A DNA stretch of 64,000 nucleotides. Origin: Planobacterium oryzisoli. GTDB lineage: Bacteria > Bacteroidota > Bacteroidia > Flavobacteriales > Weeksellaceae. Under the pieces are notes generated by a model. It was not told the DNA's origin, made no database searches, and was given only the letters and a program-made list of their open reading frames with translations. The position numbers were made by a program, and so were the translations under genes. Within the stretch, counting starts at the first letter, position 1, and every line of letters begins with the position of its first letter. The DNA lies in contig NZ_JADKYY010000006.1 in assembly GCF_015354315.1 (NCBI RefSeq), forward strand, positions 1-64,000, given 5' to 3'. Shown piece by piece: positions 49,830 through 59,525 of this stretch.

Positions 49830-52808
49830 TTAATGGGAATGGCCCGCATGCGATTCACCTTCCAGGGTATCGCAGTGGTAGAGCACAGCAGTCTTTGGAG
49901 TAATGGCCTGGGTTTCTCCTTTCTTCTGGTCACTGGAAAAGAGCATCTTTTGAATAAGCCGGTTTTTCTCATCGCGCACTTTTTTGTCCTTTGCCTCTTG
50001 CTCCTTAGCATCAAAATACAGTGTGCCCTCTACCCAGGTTTTCTCTACCTTGGCATAGACGCTTAAAGGATTGTCGGTCCATAAAACCAGGTCCGCATCT
50101 TTGCCCGGTGCAATGGATCCTACCTTATGGTCTATCTGAAGCATTTTTGCGGGATTAAGCGTTACCATCTTCCATGCCTCTTCCATTGGCACCCCACCGT
50201 ACTTGACCGTCTTTCCCGCTTCCTGATTGAGCCTTCGTGCCATTTCTGCATCGTCGGAGTTGATGGCGGTATTGACTCCCGCCTGCAGAAGAAGGGCTGC
50301 ATTGTACGGTATGGCTTCGCGCACTTCTTCCTTATAGGCCCACCAGTCCGAAAAAGTGGAGGCATTGGCGCCATGGGCTTTCATCTTGTCGGCCACCTTA
50401 TAGCCTTCGAGTATATGGGTGAACGTGTGCACGGTAAAGTCGAAGCGGTCGGCAACGTCCATCAGCATATTGATCTCACTCTGCACGTAGGAATGGCACG
50501 TGATGAAGCGCTGCGCATCAAGGATCTCCTGCATGGCCTCCAGCCGCAAATCTTTGCGGAAATTCTTATTGGTTTTTTTCTCCAGCTCGTACTCCTTGGC
50601 GCGGGTGAACCAAAAATCAAACGCCTGCTCCACGCCCGGCCTACTCTGTGGGAACCGGTTGGGATTGCCTCCCCAGTTGCTTTGTTTCACATTCTCTCCC
50701 AGCGCAAATTTGATATACCCCTTTGCACCTGGGAATTTCATTCCCTCTGCCGTCTCACCCCATTTGAATTTCACCATGGAACTCTGTCCTCCCACCGGGT
50801 TGGCCGAGCCGTGCAGTTGCTGCGCAGCGGTTACCCCACCGGCAAGTTGGCGGTAGAAATTCACATCGTCCGGATTGATGGCATCGGCCATTCGTACTTC
50901 AGCGGAATTGTTGGATCCGGCCTCATTCACTCCCCTGCTCAGTCCAATATGGGTATGTTCGTCAATGATCCCAGAGGTCAGGTGCATTCCTGTACCATCC
51001 ACCAATTCGGCGCCCTGCGCAGAAAGATTCTCTCCTACTGCCACAATCTTACTACCTGCTACACGCACGTCCAGAGTACTGGAAATACCTTTCGAGGTAT
51101 TGGTCCATACCGTAGCGCCGCGGATCAAATAGTCCTTCAGCTCCGGCCGGCTCTCACTTCCAAAGGCCGAAAATGGATACCAGATCGCACCCACCTGCTC
51201 CTTTTTACTCTCTTTTGATTCCATAGCAGCAGCGGTAAATTCCGCTGTACGTACCAGGGAAAAAGGTACGCTTACGCCCTGTTTGTTAAGGGCCTGTCCC
51301 TGATGGTTCCTGTGCTCTGATAAAGGAAGCATCAGACGGTAGTTCTGAAGAGAATCAGAGGGAAGGGTAAGTTCCATGGCCATCTTATAGTCTGAGGAAA
51401 GGAGCTTTACCTTGCCTTTCTTGTCTTGTTTTTTTATCTCTGCCTCGGGCTTGGAAGCCTTGCCTTTTACCTGGAGCTCGTAGGAATTCCCCGCGATATT
51501 CAGCGTATAGGTTCCCCGCACGTCGGTCTCCACCCTAGGCTCTATGATGTTGCGCTCTCCAAGGACCCAGTTCTCGTGCAGCACCGATTCCTTTTCAAAC
51601 ATATCGCCTGAGACTACCAGAAAATTCGCCAGCGCCCCAGAACGAAGATGTCCTAGTTGATCCACACCCAGCATTTGGGAAGGGACTGCCGTAAGGGACT
51701 CCAGGACCAGTTCCTTGGAAATGCCCTTGCGGTGCAGATCGCGCACCTTCTCTAGGAAAGTGTTTTTGTCCTTAAGCTTACTCATGGTAAGAGCAAAAGG
51801 CACCTTGGCATCGGAAAGGTACTTGGCATTATAAGGAGCCAATTCCCAATGCTTTAAATCTGCTACATCAAGAGCCTCTCCGTCTAAAGCGTCTTCCATC
51901 TTGTAGGCTTTGGGGTATTCCAAAGGGAGAATCACGGTTCCTCCCGTACTTTTTATCTCCTGTGCACGCTGGTATTCATTCCCCGAGCCCAAGAATACAA
52001 ATTGAGTACCTGCCTCATCGCCAATGGCGTCGGCGCGAAGGATATCCCATTTTTCCGAAGTCTCTATGATGGTAGGTAGTTTCTTGAAACGGTTGAATGC
52101 CTCCAGGTTGGTGCTTTTAATCTCTTTTTGGCCTGGGGACTCGTACCATTTGGCGTCCAGATAGAGCTGGCGCAGAAGAGCGATGGATCCTACCAGGGAC
52201 GAGGGATATGCCTGGCGGGAAGAACCCTTGTTAAACGAAAGCATTAGTGCTGCATCTTCCTTTAAGACACGCTCTCGGGCCGGTCCTTCACCCAGGGCAA
52301 TAAGTACGGCAGAGCCCCGCACGATCCCGTCTTCATTGAAACTAACGGCCGCACCAAAACCTTGTTTGAGGTATGCCTCATAGTCCTTACTTTGATTTGT
52401 AAAATGACTTACGGCTCTAACGTCGGCTTTTACTGCATCGTTGTACGCCGCCGATGTGGCCTCTGAGGGAACATACATATTTCCGGGACTGTATTGCAGT
52501 CGCGGGGATTTTTCCACTCCCACCGAAGCGTACGGGTCTATGAAGGACGGATAGACAAATGCGCCTTTCCCATCGAGGACTACCGCATTTTTTGGTACGG
52601 ATACTTTTCCAGAGGAAAGGATCTTGCCCTTAGAGAATACCACCACGGCGTTCTCCACTTTGGTTTTGTGGTCCTGGTAGAGCGTCACATTGGTTAAGGC
52701 GTAGACGCTTTGGTTCTTACCTTTGGTGTCGTTGGGCCAGTACCCTACCTGGGCACTAAGCAAAACGCCCGCCCCTAAGGACAGGACCGAGAAGATTCTC
52801 TTAATCAT
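49830..52808 (-). CDS. Large secreted amidohydrolase, degenerate plus active domains
   Basis: The 992-residue protein starts with a signal peptide (MIKRIFSVLSLGAGVLLSAQ). The N-terminal half (to about 480) is an amidohydrolase fold without HxH (YPSFIDPYASVG). The C-terminal half carries a proper metal site: SGIIDEHTHIG, HSYVQSEINM, FTHILEG and NSDDAE. This half resembles imidazolonepropionase or related hydrolases, and the physiological substrate is unknown. A His-rich C-terminus (CDTLEGESHAGHSH) is notable. It forms an operon with the smaller homologue downstream. Confidence 0.88.
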   Translation of the reverse strand: MIKRIFSVLSLGAGVLLSAQVGYWPNDTKGKNQSVYALTNVTLYQDHKTKVENAVVVFSKGKILSSGKVSVPKNAVVLDGKGAFVYPSFIDPYASVGVEKSPRLQYSPGNMYVPSEATSAAYNDAVKADVRAVSHFTNQSKDYEAYLKQGFGAAVSFNEDGIVRGSAVLIALGEGPARERVLKEDAALMLSFNKGSSRQAYPSSLVGSIALLRQLYLDAKWYESPGQKEIKSTNLEAFNRFKKLPTIIETSEKWDILRADAIGDEAGTQFVFLGSGNEYQRAQEIKSTGGTVILPLEYPKAYKMEDALDGEALDVADLKHWELAPYNAKYLSDAKVPFALTMSKLKDKNTFLEKVRDLHRKGISKELVLESLTAVPSQMLGVDQLGHLRSGALANFLVVSGDMFEKESVLHENWVLGERNIIEPRVETDVRGTYTLNIAGNSYELQVKGKASKPEAEIKKQDKKGKVKLLSSDYKMAMELTLPSDSLQNYRLMLPLSEHRNHQGQALNKQGVSVPFSLVRTAEFTAAAMESKESKKEQVGAIWYPFSAFGSESRPELKDYLIRGATVWTNTSKGISSTLDVRVAGSKIVAVGENLSAQGAELVDGTGMHLTSGIIDEHTHIGLSRGVNEAGSNNSAEVRMADAINPDDVNFYRQLAGGVTAAQQLHGSANPVGGQSSMVKFKWGETAEGMKFPGAKGYIKFALGENVKQSNWGGNPNRFPQSRPGVEQAFDFWFTRAKEYELEKKTNKNFRKDLRLEAMQEILDAQRFITCHSYVQSEINMLMDVADRFDFTVHTFTHILEGYKVADKMKAHGANASTFSDWWAYKEEVREAIPYNAALLLQAGVNTAINSDDAEMARRLNQEAGKTVKYGGVPMEEAWKMVTLNPAKMLQIDHKVGSIAPGKDADLVLWTDNPLSVYAKVEKTWVEGTLYFDAKEQEAKDKKVRDEKNRLIQKMLFSSDQKKGETQAITPKTAVLYHCDTLEGESHAGHSH

Positions 52809-52891
52809 ATTGGAATTAGTTTTTGATTATTTCTGATAGAAACTCCTCAAATTTATAAATAATTCCTAAAGTTCTGCCCCCAGAACATTAA

Positions 52892-52915
52892 AAAACCGCC
52901 CCGATGGGCGGTTTT
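52892..52915 (-). terminator. Terminator of the lysine catabolic pair
   Basis: AAAACCGCCC (52892-52901) and GGGCGGTTTT (52906-52915) form a 10-bp perfect stem with a 4-bp loop. T's follow on the minus strand. Confidence 0.87.
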
Positions 52916-52939
52916 GTGCAAAATACGGCAAAATGGCTT

Positions 52940-54280
52940 TTAAATCTGGCCAGCGCTTAAGACCTCGTCCATGAGATGAAGTACTCTTTCCAGCTCCTCA
53001 CGCCGTACGTTCAGGTGCGGTCGGAAACGTATAGCCTGCTCCCCACAGCCCAAAATAATAACCTTCTTTTCAAAGAGCGCATCGCGCAGGGCATCCCTTT
53101 GCGCAGGGGAAGGCAAATTCACCGCGCACATCAGACCTTTACCCCGCGCCTGAGAGAGCAGTGTAGGGTATTTTTCCTGCAGGGACTGCAGTCCTTCCAA
53201 AAGCACTTTTCCCATCACGCGCGCATGCTGCACCAAGTTTTCCTCTTCAATGACTTCCAGAATCAGCTTCAGGCGCATCATGTCGATGAAATTTCCTCCG
53301 AAGGTGGAGTTAATTCGGGAGCTTTCTTTAAAGACATTATCGGGTACTAAATCGAACTTCTCTTTACTTGCCAGCACACCACAAACCTGGGTTTTCTTTC
53401 CGAACGAAATAATGTCGGGGGCTACCGAGAAATGCTCGTAGGCCCACATCTTACCGGTGAGACCAATACCGGTCTGTACCTCATCGAAGATAAGCAGTAC
53501 CTCATTCTGGTCGCAAAGAGCCCGAAGTCCCTGGAAGAATTCGTCGCGGAAATGATGGTCGCCGCCTTCGGCCTGGATTGGTTCAATGATGATGGCCGCC
53601 ACACGGTTAGGATTGGAAAGTATGGCTTCCTCGATGTTTAAAAGTGCAAGGTTTTCTTCCCGCTGTGTTTTCTCCAGCGACTCAGGCGTTAGAGGAAAGA
53701 CCAGGTGGGGATTTAGGATCCGTGGCCAGTCGAATTTCGGGAAATACTGGTGCTTTCGTGGATCGGCAGTATTGGTAAGACTTAGCGTGTAGCCACTCCT
53801 TCCGTGGAAGGCCTGCTTGAAATGGATACAGATGTCTGCCTCGGTGTCGATACCCGCCTGGAAATTCCGTTTGGTCTTCCAGTCAAAACAAGCCTTCATG
53901 GCATTTTCAACCGCCAGGGTTCCCCCGGAAATAAAGAAAGCATACTGTAGTTCCTTGGGAATGGCTACGCGCTCGAAAACTTCCATGAACTCAGCGTATT
54001 CTTTAGGGTAGACGTCGGCCAAGGTGGGTTTATTGATCGCCATTTTACCCAGCCACTCAGTGTTCTTTACCAAATGAGGATGGTTGTATCCAATAGATGC
54101 GGAGGCAAACATAGAAAACATATCCAGGTACTCTGCACCGGTGAGCCGGTCGTAGATCCACGAGCCGTGGGATTTTTCAATATCCATCACAAAATCGAAG
54201 CCGTCGGCTAGGATATGACGCGAAAGGGTCTCTTTTACGGGATTTGTAGAAGTGCTGGAAGGTGCTATTGAATCGTTCAT
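52940..54280 (-). CDS. lat: L-lysine 6-transaminase
   Basis: The enzyme moves the epsilon amino group of lysine to 2-oxoglutarate, giving allysine (piperideine-6-carboxylate). The 446-residue class III PLP aminotransferase has the PLP-binding Lys in IISFGKKTQV, DEVQTGIG before it, and FFISGGTLAVENAMKAC at the substrate side. The sequence resembles Lat rather than ornithine aminotransferases. The aldehyde dehydrogenase 34 bp upstream oxidises the product, so the pair makes 2-aminoadipate from lysine. Confidence 0.93.
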   Translation of the reverse strand: MNDSIAPSSTSTNPVKETLSRHILADGFDFVMDIEKSHGSWIYDRLTGAEYLDMFSMFASASIGYNHPHLVKNTEWLGKMAINKPTLADVYPKEYAEFMEVFERVAIPKELQYAFFISGGTLAVENAMKACFDWKTKRNFQAGIDTEADICIHFKQAFHGRSGYTLSLTNTADPRKHQYFPKFDWPRILNPHLVFPLTPESLEKTQREENLALLNIEEAILSNPNRVAAIIIEPIQAEGGDHHFRDEFFQGLRALCDQNEVLLIFDEVQTGIGLTGKMWAYEHFSVAPDIISFGKKTQVCGVLASKEKFDLVPDNVFKESSRINSTFGGNFIDMMRLKLILEVIEEENLVQHARVMGKVLLEGLQSLQEKYPTLLSQARGKGLMCAVNLPSPAQRDALRDALFEKKVIILGCGEQAIRFRPHLNVRREELERVLHLMDEVLSAGQI

Positions 54281-54314
54281 ACTAACTTGTGTTAAAAATT
54301 ATGGTGTTTAGGTT

Positions 54315-55865
54315 TTATAGATCGAACTTAATGCCCTGGGCCAGTGGGAGCTCAGGCGAATAATTAATAGTATTGGTCTGACGGCGCATATAGTATTTCC
54401 AAACATCGGAGCCGCTCTCGCGTCCTCCGCCCGTTTCCTTCTCGCCGCCAAAAGCACCGCCTATCTCTGCACCTGAGGTGCCTATATTCACGTTGGCAAT
54501 ACCGCAGTCTGAACCTTTATGCGAAAGAAACAGTTCGGCCTCCCTTAAGTTCTGCGTCATGATAGCAGAGGAAAGTCCCTGAGGAACATCGTTATGCATG
54601 GCGATCGCCTCAGAGAGTTCGCTGTATTTCATTACATAGAGAATCGGAGCAAACGTCTCGTGCTGGACGATCTCCATGTGGTTCTCCACCTTGGCAATGC
54701 AGGGCTTAACGTAGCATCCTGAACTGTATTTCTCCCCGGAAAGCACACCTCCTTCTACAATAAATTCTCCTCCCTGTGCTTTGCAGGCCTCAATGGCCTT
54801 GGTGTACTGCGCTACGGCATCAGTATCGATAAGTGGCCCTACATGGTTGCTTTCGTCCAGTGGATCTCCGATCTTAAGCTGTCCGTACGCCTTTACAAGC
54901 CGCTCTATCACCTGATCGTACACGTCCTGATGAATAATAAGCCTACGGGTCGAGGTGCAGCGCTGACCGCAGGTACCTACCGCTCCAAAGACCGCTCCAA
55001 TAATGGCCATATCGATATCGGCCTGATTAGAAATAATGATGGCATTGTTTCCGCCTAATTCCAGAATGGATTTGCCAAAGCGACCTGCTACTTTCATGCC
55101 CACTTCCCTTCCCACGCGCGTAGACCCTGTAAAGGAAAGTAGTGCGCAGCGGGGATCTTCCACTAGTGCGGCCCCTACCTCATGACCCGCCACCAGTACG
55201 CTGGAAATCCCTTCGGGCATATTATTTTCTGAAAGGACCTCCTGGATTATTCTCTGGCACGCCAAGGCGCAAAGACCCACCTTTTCCGATGGTTTCCAGA
55301 CGGTGACGTTTCCACAGATCCAGGCCAGGGCGGTATTCCAACTCCATACGGCCACCGGGAAATTGAATGCCGATATAATCCCCACCACTCCTAAAGGATG
55401 GTACTGCTCGTACATGCGGTGCAAAGGCCTTTCGGAATGCATGGTAAAACCGTGAAGCTGCCTGGAGAGCCCCACAGCAAAATCACAGATATCGATCATC
55501 TCCTGCACTTCTCCCAGCCCCTCCTGAAGACTCTTTCCCATCTCGTAGGAAACCAGCGTGCCCAGGTCCTGCTTTTTCTGGCGAAGTTTCAAACCAAACT
55601 GACGTACCAGCTCCCCACGCTTTGGGGCGGGCATCATCCGGAATTCCAGGAATGCCTCACGGGCCTTTTCCATGACCTCTTGGTAGTTTTCCATACTTGC
55701 GGTGCGTATACGCGCAATTGCAACGCCATCGACCGGGGAGTAGCTGGTTATTTCCTCTCCTGAGGCAAAGAAATCACCTCCGGTGCTCACACCCAAATTT
55801 TCAGGCTCAATCCCTAAGTTTTTAAGTACGTTTTTAATCGTTTCGCTTGGTTGTTTTTCACTCAT
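54315..55865 (-). CDS. amaB: Aldehyde dehydrogenase, probable piperideine-6-carboxylate dehydrogenase
   Basis: The 516-residue ALDH7-type enzyme has the active-site Cys in GTCGQRCTSTRR, the general base Glu in LELGGNNAI and the NAD motif FTGSTRVGREVG. Position next to lat and ALDH7 similarity point to oxidation of the lysine-derived aldehyde to 2-aminoadipate. Betaine-aldehyde or other ALDH roles are alternatives. It is the first gene of the pair; no clear promoter was found in the gap to the his operon. Confidence 0.9.
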   Translation of the reverse strand: MSEKQPSETIKNVLKNLGIEPENLGVSTGGDFFASGEEITSYSPVDGVAIARIRTASMENYQEVMEKAREAFLEFRMMPAPKRGELVRQFGLKLRQKKQDLGTLVSYEMGKSLQEGLGEVQEMIDICDFAVGLSRQLHGFTMHSERPLHRMYEQYHPLGVVGIISAFNFPVAVWSWNTALAWICGNVTVWKPSEKVGLCALACQRIIQEVLSENNMPEGISSVLVAGHEVGAALVEDPRCALLSFTGSTRVGREVGMKVAGRFGKSILELGGNNAIIISNQADIDMAIIGAVFGAVGTCGQRCTSTRRLIIHQDVYDQVIERLVKAYGQLKIGDPLDESNHVGPLIDTDAVAQYTKAIEACKAQGGEFIVEGGVLSGEKYSSGCYVKPCIAKVENHMEIVQHETFAPILYVMKYSELSEAIAMHNDVPQGLSSAIMTQNLREAELFLSHKGSDCGIANVNIGTSGAEIGGAFGGEKETGGGRESGSDVWKYYMRRQTNTINYSPELPLAQGIKFDL

Positions 55866-56088
55866 CTTTAAGACTTTTCAATTGTTCTTAAATATAGAAA
55901 GTATCCTCTGATCTGCCAAAAAAAACGGTCCTATAAAGTATTTATCCTCTTTGCATCCACTTTTTGGAGAACCCGAAAGAGTATTTTCTCGCCCTTTGTA
56001 TTATTCTAATTTTAAAATACTTACCCTTGTTTTCCTGTATACCTCTTAAAAATATTTACTATAGTAACAGACATTTTTTCTTTAGTAT

Positions 56089-56121
56089 TTGCATAGTATT
56101 ATAAAACTTTTTATACATTTG
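56089..56121 (+). promoter_or_regulatory. his operon promoter
   Basis: TTG (56089-56091), 22 bp, then TACATTTG (56114-56121) fits the Bacteroidota -33/-7 consensus. The leader ATG lies 21 bp further on. No other start signal is seen between the divergent ALDH gene and the leader. Confidence 0.6.
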
Positions 56122-56142
56122 TGTTCTGAAACAAAACAGAAC

Positions 56143-56199
56143 ATGAATAATCTTACTGCATTACATCATCACCATCATCTCACCCCTAAGGCGAGTTGA
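56143..56199 (+). CDS. His operon leader peptide
   Basis: This 18-codon frame encodes MNNLTALHHHHHLTPKAS, with five consecutive histidine codons (CAT CAT CAC CAT CAT, 56164-56178), then TGA. Histidine-rich leaders let ribosomes stall when charged tRNA-His is scarce. The frame lies between a promoter and a terminator just before hisG. The coding role is supported by position, though the peptide itself has no other function. Confidence 0.92.
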   Translation: MNNLTALHHHHHLTPKAS

Positions 56200-56232
56200 T
56201 AGGACTGTGCAGTTAAGTACAAACACTATAAT

Positions 56233-56263
56233 AAACCGTCTTAGAGTCTAAGGCGGTTTTTTT
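56233..56263 (+). terminator. Intrinsic terminator of the his attenuator
   Basis: AAACCGTCTTAG (56233-56244) and CTAAGGCGGTTT (56248-56259) form a 12-bp stem with one wobble and a 3-nt loop, followed by T's. It lies 70 bp before hisG. Confidence 0.9.
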
Positions 56264-56333
56264 GTGCCCATTCCAACATCAGTCCCCTATACTCTTAAGA
56301 CGGTAGCAATTAAAAAAAATTAAAACACTACCC

Positions 56334-57191
56334 ATGAGTAATTTAAAACTGGCCATTCAGAAAAAAGGCCGCCTGAACGAAAAATCCATAAGCCTCTTAA
56401 AGGAATGCGGCATTTCCTTTACAGACCTTTCCACGAGTCTAAAGACCACGGCACGCAATTTCCCATTAGAAGTGCTTTTACTTCGAGACGACGACATCCC
56501 ACAGTATATCGAACAGGGTATAGCCGATATCGGTATCCTGGGCCTGAATGAAGTACTGGAAAAAAACCGCAACGTCACCATTGCAAAGAAACTCGGATTC
56601 GGACAGTGCCGACTTTCCCTGGCCCTTCCCAAAGAGGCCAGCTATGATGGACCCCAGGACCTTGCCGGAAAGCGTATTGCTACCAGCTATCCCCTCATCT
56701 TAGAAAAATTCCTTGAAGAAAAAGGAATCCAAGCACAGATCGAACAGATTGGAGGAAGCGTGGAAATTGCACCGAGCATAGGCCTCTCCGAAGCTGTATT
56801 CGATATCGTCTCGACGGGTTCCACACTTCTTACCAACGGTCTTAAGGAAGTAGAAAAGGTATTGGAAAGCGAGGCGGTACTCATCTCCTCGCCGGCCCTT
56901 AGCAGCGAAAAAGAGGCACTACTTAACAAACTGCTCTTTAGAATTGATGCGGTCCTTGGAGCGCGCGAGCACAAGTACATCCTATTGAATGCACCTAATG
57001 CGGCCCTGGACCAGATCATCGAGCTGCTTCCAGGAATGAAAAGCCCTACGGTACTTCCCCTGGCCACCAGTGGATGGTCTTCGCTACACACCGTCATCCG
57101 TGAAGACAGCTTCTGGGAAATTATCGACGAGCTCCAACTTCTGGGTGCCGAGGGAATACTTGTCGTACCGATCGAAAAAATGATACGCTAA
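56334..57191 (+). CDS. hisG: ATP phosphoribosyltransferase (long form HisG)
   Basis: HisG makes phosphoribosyl-ATP, the first committed step of histidine synthesis, and is feedback-inhibited by histidine. The 285-residue length is the long form with a C-terminal ACT-like regulatory domain, so no HisZ is needed. Typical segments are LKLAIQKKGRLNEKSI, QGIADIGILGLNEV, and VSTGSTLLTNGLKEV at the PRPP site. It begins 70 bp after the attenuator. Confidence 0.97.
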   Translation: MSNLKLAIQKKGRLNEKSISLLKECGISFTDLSTSLKTTARNFPLEVLLLRDDDIPQYIEQGIADIGILGLNEVLEKNRNVTIAKKLGFGQCRLSLALPKEASYDGPQDLAGKRIATSYPLILEKFLEEKGIQAQIEQIGGSVEIAPSIGLSEAVFDIVSTGSTLLTNGLKEVEKVLESEAVLISSPALSSEKEALLNKLLFRIDAVLGAREHKYILLNAPNAALDQIIELLPGMKSPTVLPLATSGWSSLHTVIREDSFWEIIDELQLLGAEGILVVPIEKMIR

Positions 57192-57202
57192 TACCCTCTA
57201 CT

Positions 57203-58501
57203 ATGAACATTATAGAATATCCGGAAAAAAAATCCTGGAACAGTCTTACCGAAAGACCCTCCCTCCCACAGCAGGATCTCTCCCTACTTATCGAGAACAT
57301 CTTTTCTAGAGTGGAGAAAGAAAAAGACCAGGCAGTCCTTGACCTGACCAAAGAATTCGATGGTACTACCCTGGCCTCCCTGCGCTATCCATTAGAAGAG
57401 GTTTCTTTGCAGGACCTTGCTCTAAGCGTCTCGCTAAAAAAGGCCATACAAGTAGCCAAATCCAATATTGAGTCTTTTCACAAAGAACAAAAACTTCCCC
57501 TGGAGAAAATAGAGACCGCTCCGGGAGTGTTCTGCTGGAGGGAAGAGCGCCCTATCGAGCGCGTTGGACTGTATATTCCTGGAGGCTCTGCCCCTTTATT
57601 TTCTACGGTGCTGATGCTTGCCATCCCTGCAAAGGCGGCAGGATGCCAAAATATAGTGCTGTGCAGCCCACCGGACAAAAACGGAGAAATACACCCCGCC
57701 ATCCTCTATGCGGCCAAGCTTTGTGGCATTGATGCGCTGTACTCAGTGGGTGGTGCCCAGGCCATAGCAGCCCTTACCCTGGGCACAGAGACCATCCCAA
57801 AAGTAGATAAGATATTTGGGCCGGGGAACCAGTACGTGACCCGCGCCAAACAGTACGCGCAGCAACTAGGTACAGCCATTGATATGCCGGCAGGTCCCAG
57901 TGAAGTGCTGGTGGTTGCCGCAAGCGATGCCGATCCCGCATTCTGCGCCATGGACCTTCTTTCCCAGGCAGAACACGGAGAGGACAGCCAGGTGGTCCTG
58001 CTCTCGGACTCTCGGCAGATACTGGAAAATACCATTGGCTATATCGAGAAATTCTTGCCTGAGCTGCCACGAAGTGCAACGGCTAAAAAAGCGCTCACCT
58101 GCAGTCGGTTTATCCTTTTAAATTCCTTGGAAGAGTGCGTGGAATTTTCCAACCGCTACGCTCCGGAACACCTTATCCTAAACACCTCTGAGGCAGAACG
58201 CCTCAGCTCCAGGATAACGAGCGCAGGCTCGGTTTTCCTTGGCGCCTACAGCCCGGAGAGTGCAGGAGATTATGCCAGCGGCACCAACCACACCCTTCCA
58301 ACTTCCGGATTTGCACGCGCCTACAGCGGCATATCGGTAGAGAGCTTTACCAAGTATATCACTTTCCAGTCTCTTACCTTCGAGGGATTGAGCGGCCTGG
58401 GACCCTCGGTCATGCGCATGGCAGAGGCCGAAGGCCTGGAGGCCCACAAAAGAGCCGTGGAAATCCGTCTTACCCCAAATACTTCTTCCAATGGCATATA
58501 A
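57203..58501 (+). CDS. hisD: Histidinol dehydrogenase
   Basis: HisD oxidises histidinol to histidine in two NAD-dependent steps, using one Zn2+ ion. The 432-residue protein has GLYIPGGSAPLFSTV, then FGPGNQYVTRAKQYAQ, MPAGPSEVLVVA and a typical Zn-ligand region with QAEHGEDSQVVL. It ends with an 11-bp overlap of the hisC start, and starts 11 bp after hisG. Confidence 0.97.
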   Translation: MNIIEYPEKKSWNSLTERPSLPQQDLSLLIENIFSRVEKEKDQAVLDLTKEFDGTTLASLRYPLEEVSLQDLALSVSLKKAIQVAKSNIESFHKEQKLPLEKIETAPGVFCWREERPIERVGLYIPGGSAPLFSTVLMLAIPAKAAGCQNIVLCSPPDKNGEIHPAILYAAKLCGIDALYSVGGAQAIAALTLGTETIPKVDKIFGPGNQYVTRAKQYAQQLGTAIDMPAGPSEVLVVAASDADPAFCAMDLLSQAEHGEDSQVVLLSDSRQILENTIGYIEKFLPELPRSATAKKALTCSRFILLNSLEECVEFSNRYAPEHLILNTSEAERLSSRITSAGSVFLGAYSPESAGDYASGTNHTLPTSGFARAYSGISVESFTKYITFQSLTFEGLSGLGPSVMRMAEAEGLEAHKRAVEIRLTPNTSSNGI

Positions 58502-59525
58502 CCTATCGAATTTGGTCCTGGACCACCTCAAAGGACTCTCTCCCTACAGCAGTGCGCGCGACGAGTTCTCCGAGCGTGCGGAGATCTATCTAGACGCCAA
58601 CGAAAATCCCTTTAGCCCCTACGGGCGCTATCCCGATCCGAGCCACCTGGAGCTCCGCAAAAGCCTCTCTGCCCTTAGGAAGGTATCTACTGAAAATATC
58701 CTGATAGGTAATGGGAGCGACGAGCTTATAGACCTGCTGCTGCGTCTGGTAGTTCGTCCCGGCAGGGACAAGGTACTGTACTTTACCCCTACCTATGGAA
58801 TGTACCGCGTCAGCGCAGAGATTGCTGGGGCAAAGACCCTGGAGATGCCACTTAGCGTAGACTTTAATCTTCCCCTTGGCCCCACCCTGGAGCGCATCTT
58901 GAAAGACCCGGATCTAAAGGTGGTATTTCTGTGTTCTCCGAACAATCCTACGGGAAATACGCTGCCAAAGGAGGAGGTTCGCCAGATACTAAGCTCTACC
59001 TCTGCCCTGGTGGTAGTGGATGAGGCCTACGCGGATTTTGCCAAAGAGTCTTCTTTAGACCTGCTGGAAACGTATGAGAACCTGGTGGTGCTGCAGACCT
59101 TTTCCAAAGCGTTCGGACTGGCAGCCGCGCGGCTCGGTATGGCCTACGCGAGTAAGGAACTCATCGCCTACCTAAGACGCATCAAACCGCCCTATAACGT
59201 AAGTACCTTCAGTCAGTCTCTGGCCCTGGAGCGGCTGAAAAGCTATGAGACGGTAACTGAGCAGATCCAGAAAATTATTAAAGAGCGGCAGCGTCTTGAA
59301 AAAGCGCTAGCCAAACTACCCAGCGTACTGCATGTCTATCCTTCGGAGGCGAATTTCCTCCTAGTGGAATTTAGCGAGTCCAAGGAAGTTTTTCAGTATC
59401 TTCTCTCCCGCTCCATTGTAGTTCGCGACCGCTCCAAGGAAGTGCCCAGAGCCCTTCGCATTACGGTAGGCACCCCTAAAGAAAACAACCAATTACTCAG
59501 CGCATTAAAAAAGTATAACGCATGA
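58491..59525 (+). CDS. hisC: Histidinol-phosphate aminotransferase
   Basis: HisC is a fold-type I PLP enzyme that converts imidazole acetol phosphate to histidinol phosphate. The 344-residue protein has [30 protein letters not shown] and the PLP Lys in [16 protein letters not shown]. Length and motif positions are normal. It overlaps hisD by 11 bp and hisB by 4 bp (ATGA), which points to translational coupling. Confidence 0.97.
   Translation: MAYNLSNLVLDHLKGLSPYSSARDEFSERAEIYLDANENPFSPYGRYPDPSHLELRKSLSALRKVSTENILIGNGSDELIDLLLRLVVRPGRDKVLYFTPTYGMYRVSAEIAGAKTLEMPLSVDFNLPLGPTLERILKDPDLKVVFLCSPNNPTGNTLPKEEVRQILSSTSALVVVDEAYADFAKESSLDLLETYENLVVLQTFSKAFGLAAARLGMAYASKELIAYLRRIKPPYNVSTFSQSLALERLKSYETVTEQIQKIIKERQRLEKALAKLPSVLHVYPSEANFLLVEFSESKEVFQYLLSRSIVVRDRSKEVPRALRITVGTPKENNQLLSALKKYNA

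Larger units (their letters stand above)
56143..56263 (+). promoter_or_regulatory. Histidine attenuator (leader, antiterminator, terminator)
   Basis: The 8-nt CTAAGGCG occurs at 56186-56193, within the leader frame after the His codons, and again at 56248-56255 as the terminator's right arm. Both can pair with the terminator left arm at 56237-56244 (CGTCTTAG). A ribosome stalled at the His codons leaves the first copy free to form an antiterminator. A ribosome that reaches the stop masks it, so the terminator forms. TGCAGTTAAG (56208-56217) can also pair with CTTACTGCA (56152-56160). Confidence 0.85.

Noticed and set aside
50127-51218. 363-codon plus-strand frame
   Set aside because: It is antisense to the large amidohydrolase gene, whose protein is fully supported. 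The frame reflects codon bias on the opposite strand.
56143-56199. Run of five histidine codons as a vector-derived His tag
   Set aside because: Mixed CAT/CAC codons, position between a native promoter and terminator before hisG, and the matching antiterminator arm mark a native leader peptide.
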